Origin: Acidobacteriaceae bacterium
GTDB taxonomy: Bacteria; Acidobacteriota; Terriglobia; Terriglobales; SbA1
Assembly (NCBI GenBank): GCA_019237515.1
Contig: JAFAGX010000198.1
Span: forward strand, 1 to 10,483
DNA: 10,483 nt
Direction: 5' to 3'
The notes under the pieces were generated by a model. The model did no database searches. It was not told the DNA's origin and worked only from the letters and a program-made list of their open reading frames with translations. Made by a program: the position numbers and the translations under genes. This document shows positions 1 to 6,515 of the stretch, one piece after another (positions within the stretch are counted from its first letter, which is position 1; each line of letters opens with the position of its first letter).

Positions 1-2967
1 GAGACGGCGAAAAAATGTGTCGAAGGTCTCGTAAGAATTTTTGGCAGCGGCAATGTTTATTTGGAATTGCAACGGCATTTACATCGCGAGCAGGAGGCTC
101 GCAACCGCGCTGCCATCGAGATTGCACATTCGCTGCGCCTTCCTTTACTGGCCACCAATGGTGTTTCTTATGCCACTCCGCGTGAGCGCGAACTGTGCGA
201 TGTTTTCACCGCCATCCGCAATCATTGCACGTTGGCAACGGCCGGGCGTTTGTTAGCCCGCAATTCCGAGCGTTTCCTAAAATCTCCGAAAGAAATGCAA
301 GCTTTGTTTGCGGATATTCCTGAAGCCATCGCCAACACCGCCGAACTTTCTTCTCGTTTGAAATTTACCTTGGAAGATCTGGGATATGAATTTCCAAAGT
401 ATTCCGTGCCGGAAGGCGAAACCATGATGTCATTCCTGCGCGAGCGCACGTGGCAAGGCTTTCAGCAGCGCTACGGCCGGACAACGAAAGATCTGCAATG
501 CCGCGCACGCCAGCAGATTGAGCGCGAACTGAAGTTGATCGAGAAACTCGATCTGCCCGGATATTTTCTGATCGTGTGGGACCTGGTGCGCTTCTGCCGG
601 GAAGAAAAGATCCTGGCACAAGGTCGTGGTTCTGCGGCCAATAGCGCAGTTTGCTATTCCCTTGGCATTACCGCCGTTGATCCCGTCGGCATGGAGTTGC
701 TCTTCGAACGTTTTCTTTCAGAGCAGCGCGGCGAAATGCCGGATATCGATCTTGACCTGCCCAGCGGCGATCAGCGCGAACGCGTCATTCAATATTTGTA
801 TAAGCGCTATGGCGAGCGCGGCGCCGCGATGACAGCGAATGTCATTACCTATCGCAGCCGCATGGCAGGTCGCGAGATGGGCAAAGCGCTTGGGTTCGAT
901 CCCGAGACTCTCGACAAAGTTTCCGCAGCCGTTTCCAACTGGGAATACCGCGATCAGAACGACACATTCGATCATCGTTTTCGCGACGCCGGCTTGGATT
1001 TAAAGCATCCCCGGTTGCGAAAATATTTTGAACTATGCATTGCGGTGCAGGATTTGCCGCGCCACCTCGGCCAGCATTCGGGTGGCATGGTGATCTGCCA
1101 AGGTCAACTCGACTCGGTAGTCCCGTTGGAACCCGCTTCCATGCCGGGACGCGTAGTTGTGCAGTGGGACAAAGAAGATTGCGCCGATCTCGGCATCATC
1201 AAAGTTGATTTGCTTGGTCTCGGTATGATGGCGGTGCTGGAAGATTCCCTCCAACTCATCCGGAACCATTACAACGAGGAAGTCGATCTCGCGCATCTGC
1301 CGGCGAATGATCCTGTCGTATATCCCACGCTCCAGAAAGCCGACACGATTGGCATGTTCCAGATCGAGAGCCGGGCGCAGATGTCGTGTCTGCCACGGCT
1401 GCAACCCAAAAGTTTTTACGACATTGTTGTGCAAGTAGCGATCATTCGGCCCGGCCCTATTGTCGGGCAGATGGTGAATCCTTATTTAGAACGGCGGCAA
1501 GGACGCCAGGCAGTCACTTATGCACATGCTTCGCTCGAACCGGTATTGAAGCGTACGCTGGGAGTGCCGCTTTTCCAGGAACAGTTGCTGAAAATTGCGA
1601 TGGTAGTTGCGAATTTCAGCGGCGGCGAAGCAGAGGAACTTCGCCGCGCAATGGGTTTCAAACGCTCTCAGAAACGCATGCGGGAAATAGAAGCCAGGCT
1701 TCGCGCGGGGATGGAGCAAAACCGCATCTCGCGGGAAGCCCAGGAGCAAATTATTCTTTCCATCACTTCATTCGCGCTCTATGGATTTCCCGAATCGCAC
1801 GCGGCCAGTTTCGCACTGATTGCTTACGCCAGCGCTTTTTTGAAGTGCCATTATCTGGCGGCGTTTACGGCTGCGCTGCTGAACAATCAGCCGATGGGTT
1901 TTTATCGCCCAGCAACCATTGTGAAAGACGCGCAGCGGCATGGGCTGAAAGTGTTGCCCATCGATGTGACGAAATCGGAATGGAATTGTACGCTGGAAGA
2001 AGTTTCGAATGTCAATTGTCGATTGTCGATTGAAAAGCAAGTTCATCGTGGTGTCTGGAATGCTTCGAGGAATGCTGAAAATTGCGTGTCCGGTAATCAA
2101 CAATCAAAAATCAACAATCAACAATCGAAAATCGCCCTTCGGTTGGGACTGCGATACGCGCGAGGGCTGCGCGAAGAGGCTGGTCAGGCAGTCGTGAGGC
2201 ATTGCAATCTCGCGCCATTTACCTCGATTCGCGACCTCGTTCATCGAGTGCCCGAATTGCGCAAAGACGAATTGAACACCTTGGCCGAGATCGGGGCGCT
2301 GAATTCAGTTTCGAGTTTCCAGTTTCCAGTTTCCAGTAAGGAGAAGGAAGATCTTCGCGGGATAAATCCCGCTCGGAATGGCAATGATGATGGGAACAAA
2401 CCAGCAGCCGCTGCTAACTCGAAACTTGAAACTCGAAACTCGAAACTTCACCGCCGCGATGCGCTGTGGCAAGTCGAACGCGCCGTTCGGTTATCGGGGC
2501 CGTTGCTGGATGGCTTAGCTGAGCCAGATACAAATTCGCCGCTGCGCCCCATGAATGCGGAGGAACGTTTGGTAGCAGACTTTCGTGGTACTGGTATGAC
2601 AGTTGGACCGCATCCTATGGCTTATCATCGCGAGCGCATGCAGAAGATGGGCGTTCGCAAAGCCAGCGAACTCAGCCGTATTCCCAATGGGCAACATCTC
2701 AGGATTGGCGGATGCGTGATTGCACGTCAGCGACCGGGAACCGCCAAAGGATTTGTTTTCTTAAGTCTGGAGGACGAAACCGGGGTGGCGAATGCAATTA
2801 TCAATCCCGATTTGTTTCAGCAAAATCGATTGCTTGTAGGTTCCGAGCAATTCCTGATGATCGAGGGAGTTCTGCAGAACCAGGACAATGTGATTTCGGT
2901 CAAGGCAGCGCGCGTTCTTCCTATGGAAATTACCCGCGCGCCGACCAGTTCTCACGATTTCTACTGA
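1..2967 (+). CDS. dnaE2: Error-prone DNA polymerase DnaE2 (ImuC), 5'-truncated by window edge
   Basis: This is a C-family DNA polymerase alpha subunit of the DnaE2/ImuC type, which carries out SOS translesion synthesis with ImuA and ImuB. The frame is open from base 1 (the sequence before TTG 61 still reads as the end of the PHP domain, FGSGNVYLELQRH), so the true start lies off the left edge. Visible parts in order: end of the PHP domain; palm and fingers with GRGSAANSAVCYSLG (from 622); the catalytic Asp pair in PDIDLD (742-750); the third catalytic Asp in KVDLLGLG (1207); a helix-hairpin-helix region (about 2180-2300); and an OB-fold (about 2695-2920). There are 988 codons. The family is usually somewhat over 1000 residues, so perhaps 100-200 N-terminal residues are missing. 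Two low-complexity inserts of roughly 40 and 48 codons, made of heptamer repeats, interrupt otherwise conserved sequence, yet the frame stays open and the polymerase motifs are intact. ImuA and ImuB would be expected upstream, outside the window. Confidence 0.95.
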   Translation, partial: ETAKKCVEGLVRIFGSGNVYLELQRHLHREQEARNRAAIEIAHSLRLPLLATNGVSYATPRERELCDVFTAIRNHCTLATAGRLLARNSERFLKSPKEMQALFADIPEAIANTAELSSRLKFTLEDLGYEFPKYSVPEGETMMSFLRERTWQGFQQRYGRTTKDLQCRARQQIERELKLIEKLDLPGYFLIVWDLVRFCREEKILAQGRGSAANSAVCYSLGITAVDPVGMELLFERFLSEQRGEMPDIDLDLPSGDQRERVIQYLYKRYGERGAAMTANVITYRSRMAGREMGKALGFDPETLDKVSAAVSNWEYRDQNDTFDHRFRDAGLDLKHPRLRKYFELCIAVQDLPRHLGQHSGGMVICQGQLDSVVPLEPASMPGRVVVQWDKEDCADLGIIKVDLLGLGMMAVLEDSLQLIRNHYNEEVDLAHLPANDPVVYPTLQKADTIGMFQIESRAQMSCLPRLQPKSFYDIVVQVAIIRPGPIVGQMVNPYLERRQGRQAVTYAHASLEPVLKRTLGVPLFQEQLLKIAMVVANFSGGEAEELRRAMGFKRSQKRMREIEARLRAGMEQNRISREAQEQIILSITSFALYGFPESHAASFALIAYASAFLKCHYLAAFTAALLNNQPMGFYRPATIVKDAQRHGLKVLPIDVTKSEWNCTLEEVSNVNCRLSIEKQVHRGVWNASRNAENCVSGNQQSKINNQQSKIALRLGLRYARGLREEAGQAVVRHCNLAPFTSIRDLVHRVPELRKDELNTLAEIGALNSVSSFQFPVSSKEKEDLRGINPARNGNDDGNKPAAAANSKLETRNSKLHRRDALWQVERAVRLSGPLLDGLAEPDTNSPLRPMNAEERLVADFRGTGMTVGPHPMAYHRERMQKMGVRKASELSRIPNGQHLRIGGCVIARQRPGTAKGFVFLSLEDETGVANAIINPDLFQQNRLLVGSEQFLMIEGVLQNQDNVISVKAARVLPMEITRAPTSSHDFY
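2011..2134. repeat. Heptamer-repeat element A: inverted arms inside dnaE2
   Basis: The left arm (2012-2032) is three 7-bp units, TCAATTG then TCGATTG twice. The right arm (2095-2134) is about five and a half units of AATCAAC with variants AATCAAA and AATCGAA. The reverse complement of the left arm matches 2115-2135 at 17 of 21 positions, so the arms face each other across a spacer of about 60 bases. The spacer holds a direct repeat, GGAATGCT, at 2057 and 2069. The whole block is translated in frame as part of dnaE2; the right arm gives a 7-residue peptide repeat (NQQSKIN, NQQSKIA), because three heptamers equal seven codons. No transposase lies between the arms. The repeats are seen directly; that they are an insertion is inferred from the conserved polymerase sequence on both sides. 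Confidence 0.85.
2306..2448. repeat. Heptamer-repeat element B: inverted arms inside dnaE2
   Basis: The left arm (2306-2337) is four and a half 7-bp units of CAGTTTC, one copy reading GAGTTTC. The right arm (2417-2448) is four units of TCGAAAC, one copy reading TTGAAAC. The reverse complement of the left arm matches the right arm at 28 of 32 positions. The spacer is about 79 bases and contains a perfect small hairpin (2357-2372). The element is translated in frame and sits between the helix-hairpin-helix region (ending LAEIGALN) and the sequence RRDALWQVERAVR, which in DnaE2 proteins I remember are nearly adjacent. It has the same architecture as element A but a different heptamer, so the two are independent members of one class rather than a duplication of each other. 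Confidence 0.87.
2357..2372. repeat. Perfect 7-bp palindrome within element B
   Basis: GCGGGAT and ATCCCGC are separated by AA, giving a perfect 7-bp inverted repeat in the middle of the spacer of element B. As RNA it would need a larger loop, so about 6 bp would form. It is encoded in frame (RGINPAR). It may be the core of the mobile or repeated unit that the heptamer arms flank; that role is inference. Confidence 0.6.
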
Positions 2968-2968
2968 T

Positions 2969-2999
2969 TTGACACAACGCTGTTTGTCTGTCCTATTAA
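2969..2999 (+). promoter_or_regulatory. Possible sigma-70 promoter after dnaE2
   Basis: A perfect -35 hexamer TTGACA (2969-2974) overlaps the end of dnaE2 and is followed 19 bases later by TATTAA (2994-2999), four of six matches to the -10 consensus. The spacing is long. An alternative -10, CATAAT (3132-3137), is nearer the DUF2934 gene but has no good -35. One of the two probably drives the gene at 3176, since nothing resembling a terminator hairpin separates it from dnaE2. Confidence 0.3.
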
Positions 3000-3175
3000 T
3001 GTTTCACCCGGATGAATTTTTTCTCACGAGCAGGTCACATCCACAGCCACTCGGTTTATCATTAGTCAACACCCGTCACATATAAGTGGACCCAACCATC
3101 AGGTTCTTGCGTTATTGTGTTTTCGGGAATTCATAATCAGTTCTTCATGGACTGTATCTGTAAGGAGTAGATGAA

Positions 3176-3436
3176 ATGCCAAGAGCAAAATCTGTCCGTA
3201 CCAACACCTCACCTAACAAACAAGTGATACCCATGCCGGAAGCTACCGCCGTGGTAGCCGTTCGCCGGAATGGTGGATCGACGGCACCCACCCCCATCGA
3301 TCTGGAAGCGAAGATTCGTCAGCGGGCTTACGAGCTATACGAAGAGCGGGGCTGCATGCCGGGGCAGGAAATAGAAGACTGGTTCCGCGCCGAGCGGGAA
3401 GTGCTCGCCCGTCACGATCACCAGCAGACTGCATAA
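3176..3436 (+). CDS. DUF2934 domain-containing small protein
   Basis: The 86-residue protein has a basic, low-complexity N-terminal half (about 1-40, rich in Arg, Thr, Pro and Ala) and a DUF2934 domain at about residues 42-79. That domain is recognised from IRQRAYELYEERG followed by EIEDWFRAEREVL, the family's pattern of a helix with R-A-Y-x-L and a W-x2-A-E motif. The function of DUF2934 is not known; such short soluble proteins are common in Acidobacteriota and some proteobacteria. The ATG at 3176 is supported by AAGGAG at 3162-3167 with 8 bases of spacing. It stands alone between a 208-base upstream gap and the structured non-coding stretch downstream, so it is probably not co-transcribed with the ccm genes. 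No signal peptide or membrane segment is visible. Confidence 0.85.
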   Translation: MPRAKSVRTNTSPNKQVIPMPEATAVVAVRRNGGSTAPTPIDLEAKIRQRAYELYEERGCMPGQEIEDWFRAEREVLARHDHQQTA

Positions 3437-3451
3437 TCATGCAGCATTTTC

Positions 3452-3457
3452 TATGAT
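3452..3457 (+). promoter_or_regulatory. -10 hexamer ahead of the structured RNA / ccmF
   Basis: TATGAT matches the -10 consensus at five of six positions and lies 15 bases after the DUF2934 stop codon. Transcription from it would begin near 3464, almost exactly where the foldable sequence begins. The -35 region (about 3428-3434) is poor, so the call rests on the -10 and its position. Confidence 0.4.
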
Positions 3458-3463
3458 GTGTTG

Positions 3464-3615
3464 CGGTGAGCCTCGCGCAGGCCCATTGCTGTGCGTTCGC
3501 TCCCCCACGCCTCCCGGGAACGCGAGTAACCTGTTACTGGCGGGCACCAACTGTTTTGGCCCAGCTCTGTCCTGCGGCACCTGCGAACGGAAATAGGGCT
3601 GCCCCTCCGGCGCCA
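3464..3615 (+). ncRNA. Candidate structured RNA (possibly 6S RNA or a ccmF leader)
   Basis: This non-coding stretch has a long-range helix: GGCCCATT with its upstream G (3480-3487) pairs with 3592-3600 with one bulged A, and CGTTCGC (3494-3500) pairs perfectly with GCGAACG (3583-3589). Inside the helix are two local hairpins. In one, AGTAAC (3525-3530) faces GTTACT (3533-3538), extended by CGC/GCG across a mismatch. In the other, GGG plus CCAA (3542-3550) faces TTGG plus CCC (3556-3562). A short outer GGTG/CGCC pairing (3465-3468 with 3611-3614) is possible. A rod about 150 bases long, with an unpaired C-rich 5' side and a small hairpin on the 3' side, resembles 6S RNA, but I cannot match a diagnostic consensus. 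No intrinsic terminator follows, so it could instead be the untranslated leader of ccmF. It does not look like SRP RNA (no GGAAGCAG tip), tmRNA or RNase P RNA. Confidence 0.45.
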
Positions 3616-3668
3616 GCTTTGCAGTTGCCTGGACTCTGCGTTTCTGAAAAAATACTGCAGGGTTTCCC

Positions 3669-5684
3669 ATGTCACAGATTGGTAGTTTCACCCTCCTGCT
3701 CGCGCTGGCGTTGAGCGGATATTGCTTTCTGGCTGGTCTGCTGGCATTAATTCGTGAAGGCCCAAGTTCCGCTCGCTTAACCGAAACGGCTCGACGAGCC
3801 GGCATCGCAACTTTTGCCGTTGTCTTACTTGCCGCACTCGTGCTCGTGGTCGCAGCCTTCCAGAACGACTTCTCGATCGCCTACATCTTCCACCATAGCA
3901 ACCGGGATCTTCCTGCCCCGTATAAATTTGCAACACTTTGGTCCGGGCAGGAAGGCTCACTTTTGTTTTGGTCGTTGCTCCTGGCGGCTTACGGCTTGGT
4001 CTTACGTCTGAGATACAAGACCGACCCGCGCCTATTTGCCTACGCGTCAGTCATCATTGCCGCGGTACAGGTTTTCTTTCTACTACTGTTGAATTTTGCA
4101 GCACACCCATTCGCACAGATGCAAGGGTCCTTGCCTGCTGACGGCAACGGATTGAATCCCCTGCTTCAGTATCCGGAGATGGTGATCCACCCTCCGATGC
4201 TTTACCTCGGGTACGTCGGCTTCACCGTGCCGTTTGCGTTCGCATTGGCGGCATTGGTCATGCGATATCCGGGTGAGAAGTGGATCCATATCACCCGCCG
4301 CTGGACCATGGTGACGTGGGGATTTTTAACCTGCGGCATCTTCCTGGGAGCGCATTGGGCGTACTCGGTATTAGGCTGGGGCGGTTATTGGGGGTGGGAT
4401 CCGGTGGAAAATGCCTCGCTCATGCCTTGGCTGACGGGTACGGCATTTCTGCATTCGGTGATGATGCAGGAAAAGCGGGGCATGCTGAAAACCTGGAACA
4501 TGTGGCTGATCTTCTCTACCTTCATGCTGTCGATTTTCGGCACATTCCTGACCCGCAGCGGGGTGGTTAGTTCAGTTCATGCCTTCGCGCAGTCATCCAT
4601 TGGGGATTGGTTCGTTGCATTCCTGGCGCTCATTTTCGCGACCTGTGTGTTTTTCTATGTGAAGAACCGCTCTCATCTGCGCAGCGAGCACAAGCTGGAG
4701 TCGCTGGTTTCGCGTGAATCGAGCTTCCTTTTCAACAACTTGCTTTTTGTGGTCGCCTGTTTCACGGTTCTGTGGGGCACGTTGTTCCCCGTCCTCTCTG
4801 AATGGGTGCAAGGAAACAAAGTCACAGTCGGGCCTCCATTTTTTAATCGGGTCAACATTCCGGTCGCACTCCTGCTTCTATTGCTGACGGCCTTAGGGCC
4901 GCTGCTGGCCTGGCGGAGGACGTCGTTAGAAAGTCTGAAACGCAATTTCTTTTGGCCGGCAGTTGGGGCTTTGGCCGTGGGCGTCTTGTTGGTGATTCTT
5001 GGCATGAAGCCATGGAAGGAAGCTTCGTATTTCTACTCGCTGATGACAGTAATGCTGTCAGTTCTGGTGGGCCTGACGGTAATTTCAGAGTTCGTTCGTG
5101 GAGGCCGCGTTATCGCGCGTCATACAGGCCAGAATCTGCTCGCTTCCATGAGCCAACTCGCGCATCGGAACACGCGGCGATACGGTGGGTACATTGTCCA
5201 CTTCGGCGTGATCGTCATCATGATCGGATTCGCTGGGGCTGCATTTAACCAGGACAAGGAGCAAGAAATGGGCTTTGGTGACCGAATGGCTATCGGCCCA
5301 TATACGCTCGTATGTCAGTCCTACACGCAGGACGATAATCCGAATTACAGCAGCGAATGGGCAGTGATGAATGTCTGGAAGCACGGCAGGCAGATCGGCA
5401 CGCTCTATCCTGAGCGGCGATTCTATAAAGCGAGCCAGCAAACTTCGACCATGCCGCGCATCCGGTCTACCGCTGGGGAAGATCTCTATCTGGTTTATGA
5501 GGGTCTGAATCAGGATACCGGCCGTCCGATCATTAAGGCGCACCTAAATCCCTTGGTAATGTGGATCTGGGTAGGAGTCTGGATCATGATCGCGGGAACG
5601 CTGCTTGCACTTGTTCCCAACTCAGTTCCTGTTCGCGTGCCCGCTCCGGTTCCGATGCATGCAGAACCGGTGGGGGCAGATTAG
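3669..5684 (+). CDS. ccmF: Cytochrome c haem lyase subunit CcmF
   Basis: CcmF is the large membrane subunit of the System I cytochrome c haem lyase; it takes haem from holo-CcmE and attaches it to apocytochrome CxxCH cysteines outside the cytoplasmic membrane. At 671 residues it is the usual family size, with around 14-15 hydrophobic segments. The periplasmic WWD haem-handling motif is complete: WGGYWGWDPVEN begins at residue 237. All four conserved histidines are present in their usual contexts: H174 (HPPMLYLGY), H262 (FLHSVMMQ), H304 (SSVHAFAQS) and H511 (YIVHFGV). These correspond to the two periplasmic axial and two transmembrane haem-b ligands known from E. coli CcmF. The ATG has a weak AGGG (3659-3662) in front. 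The C-terminus ends in a Pro/Val-rich tail. ccmH follows after 49 bases; ccmA-E and ccmG are not in the window. Confidence 0.96.
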   Translation: MSQIGSFTLLLALALSGYCFLAGLLALIREGPSSARLTETARRAGIATFAVVLLAALVLVVAAFQNDFSIAYIFHHSNRDLPAPYKFATLWSGQEGSLLFWSLLLAAYGLVLRLRYKTDPRLFAYASVIIAAVQVFFLLLLNFAAHPFAQMQGSLPADGNGLNPLLQYPEMVIHPPMLYLGYVGFTVPFAFALAALVMRYPGEKWIHITRRWTMVTWGFLTCGIFLGAHWAYSVLGWGGYWGWDPVENASLMPWLTGTAFLHSVMMQEKRGMLKTWNMWLIFSTFMLSIFGTFLTRSGVVSSVHAFAQSSIGDWFVAFLALIFATCVFFYVKNRSHLRSEHKLESLVSRESSFLFNNLLFVVACFTVLWGTLFPVLSEWVQGNKVTVGPPFFNRVNIPVALLLLLLTALGPLLAWRRTSLESLKRNFFWPAVGALAVGVLLVILGMKPWKEASYFYSLMTVMLSVLVGLTVISEFVRGGRVIARHTGQNLLASMSQLAHRNTRRYGGYIVHFGVIVIMIGFAGAAFNQDKEQEMGFGDRMAIGPYTLVCQSYTQDDNPNYSSEWAVMNVWKHGRQIGTLYPERRFYKASQQTSTMPRIRSTAGEDLYLVYEGLNQDTGRPIIKAHLNPLVMWIWVGVWIMIAGTLLALVPNSVPVRVPAPVPMHAEPVGAD

Positions 5685-5733
5685 AAATAAGCATGGTGGA
5701 CGTCATCCTGAGTGGCTTGTAATTCTTCCTTTT

Positions 5734-6213
5734 ATGAAAGCGATTTCGCCGCGGGTTTTTCAAATGGGGTTGTTATGCGCTGCGCTTGTCGTTCTGCTCG
5801 GTGCAGGAGACGACTCGGCCCGCTTCAACGATCTCGGCCATCGGCTGATGTGCGCTTGCGGGTGCCGGCAGATTCTGCTCGAGTGCAATCACGTGGGTTG
5901 CAGCTACTCGGATCGCATGCGCGCCGAATTAGTGGAGGCTGTCGATCGTGGCGATAATGATGATCTGACCTTGCAATCTTTTGTCCAGAAGTACGGGCCA
6001 ACTGTCCTGGCAGCTCCGACCAAGACCGGCTTCGATCGGGTTGCATGGATCGCACCCTACGCTGCCTTGATTCTAGGTTTAGGCCTGGTTGGTTTCATCG
6101 TTCGCGCATGGCGTTCTCGTCCGTTACTCAGGCCTGCCGAACTTCCAGCTTCCGTGCAGGGCTCCGAGTTGGAACATTTTCGTGAGCAGGCAAGGAGGGA
6201 GACTCAAGTATGA
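5734..6213 (+). CDS. ccmH: Cytochrome c maturation protein CcmH (cysteine-cluster variant)
   Basis: The protein is 159 residues: an N-terminal signal/anchor (about 8-24), a small extracytoplasmic helical domain, and a C-terminal membrane helix (about 108-130, VAWIAPYAALILG) with a short cytoplasmic tail. CcmH normally keeps apocytochrome cysteines reduced and presents them to CcmF through an LRCxxC motif. Here the equivalent position reads LMCACGCRQ (C40, C42, C44), followed by ECNHVGC (C51, C56). There is no CxxC; five cysteines are clustered within 17 residues. I recall this form from Acidobacteriota. The start at ATG 5734 gives a sensible signal peptide but lacks a clear Shine-Dalgarno sequence; the frame is open further upstream into ccmF, so a longer N-terminus cannot be excluded. 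The stop overlaps the next gene as ATGA, indicating coupled translation. Confidence 0.88.
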   Translation: MKAISPRVFQMGLLCAALVVLLGAGDDSARFNDLGHRLMCACGCRQILLECNHVGCSYSDRMRAELVEAVDRGDNDDLTLQSFVQKYGPTVLAAPTKTGFDRVAWIAPYAALILGLGLVGFIVRAWRSRPLLRPAELPASVQGSELEHFREQARRETQV

Positions 6214-6515
6214 CCGTAGCGCTCCTGGCTTGTATGCTGATTACATTTGGGGTCGTGGTTTACGTTTTCTCCCTGCCAGGCAAGTTGTATTTAGGCCCGC
6301 AAAAGACGCGGCTGTCGTATTTGCGGGAGCGACGGGAAGTCGTCTACGAGAATCTGCGAGACCTGAATTTTGAATACAAAGCAGGCAAGTTTCCGGACGC
6401 CGATTACGAGGTCATTAAGAATTCTTTGGAAGAGGAAGCGGCCGCTGTCCTTGCAGAGATCGCGCGGCTGGAGGCAATGCCCCCGCCGATGAGTAAAAAA
6501 GGAGCAAGAGCTTGA
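6210..6515 (+). CDS. Small CcmI-like membrane protein with coiled coil
   Basis: The 101-residue protein has one N-terminal membrane helix (about 3-22) followed by a charged, mostly helical region (about 33-90) containing YENLRDLNFEYKAGKFPDADY. That layout, and its place directly after ccmH, resemble the N-terminal part of CcmI (the membrane anchor and helical hairpin before the TPR domain). The TPR domain that captures apocytochrome c in proteobacterial CcmI is absent. The start is well supported: AAGGAGG at 6192-6198 precedes ATG 6210, which overlaps the ccmH stop as ATGA. The stop overlaps the TTG start of the following gene. Coupling on both sides makes a role in the haem-lyase complex likely. 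The CcmI relationship is inferred from layout and a short motif, not overall similarity. Confidence 0.78.
   Translation: MTVALLACMLITFGVVVYVFSLPGKLYLGPQKTRLSYLRERREVVYENLRDLNFEYKAGKFPDADYEVIKNSLEEEAAAVLAEIARLEAMPPPMSKKGARA
6499..6504 (+). promoter_or_regulatory. Shine-Dalgarno sequence deciding a TTG start
   Basis: AAGGAG lies 7 bases before TTG 6512, inside the end of the preceding gene. It favours this TTG over the in-frame ATG at 6563, which has no comparable site. The TTG overlaps the upstream TGA as TTGA. Confidence 0.65.

Noticed and set aside
1033..1434. Minus-strand ORF of 133 codons inside dnaE2
   Set aside because: It lies opposite the conserved polymerase core, resembles no known family and has no convincing start context; it is a shadow of the dnaE2 codons.
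1386..2033. Plus-strand ORF of 215 codons in another frame of dnaE2
   Set aside because: Fully inside dnaE2 catalytic sequence, with biased Ala/Arg/Ser composition and no family features; it is a shadow.
2011..2448. dnaE2 as a pseudogene because of the repeat inserts
   Set aside because: The frame is open through both inserts, all three catalytic aspartates are present, and the C-terminal OB-fold is complete, so there is no evidence of inactivation.
2011..2448. CRISPR array or classical insertion sequence
   Set aside because: The repeats are 7-bp direct tandem units, not 23-50-bp repeats with unique spacers, and no transposase reading frame lies between the arms.
3010..3025. T-run after dnaE2 as an intrinsic terminator
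   Set aside because: The six Ts at about 3017-3022 are not preceded by a GC-rich inverted repeat.
3466..3714. Plus-strand ORF of 82 codons between the DUF2934 gene and ccmF
   Set aside because: It runs through the foldable non-coding sequence and into ccmF in another frame, is rich in Cys/Pro/Ala without any domain, and has no Shine-Dalgarno site.
5605..5733. Longer N-terminus for CcmH starting inside ccmF
   Set aside because: The extra residues lack signal-peptide character and overlap ccmF by 80 bases; ATG 5734 places the hydrophobic segment correctly, though the lack of a Shine-Dalgarno site leaves some doubt.
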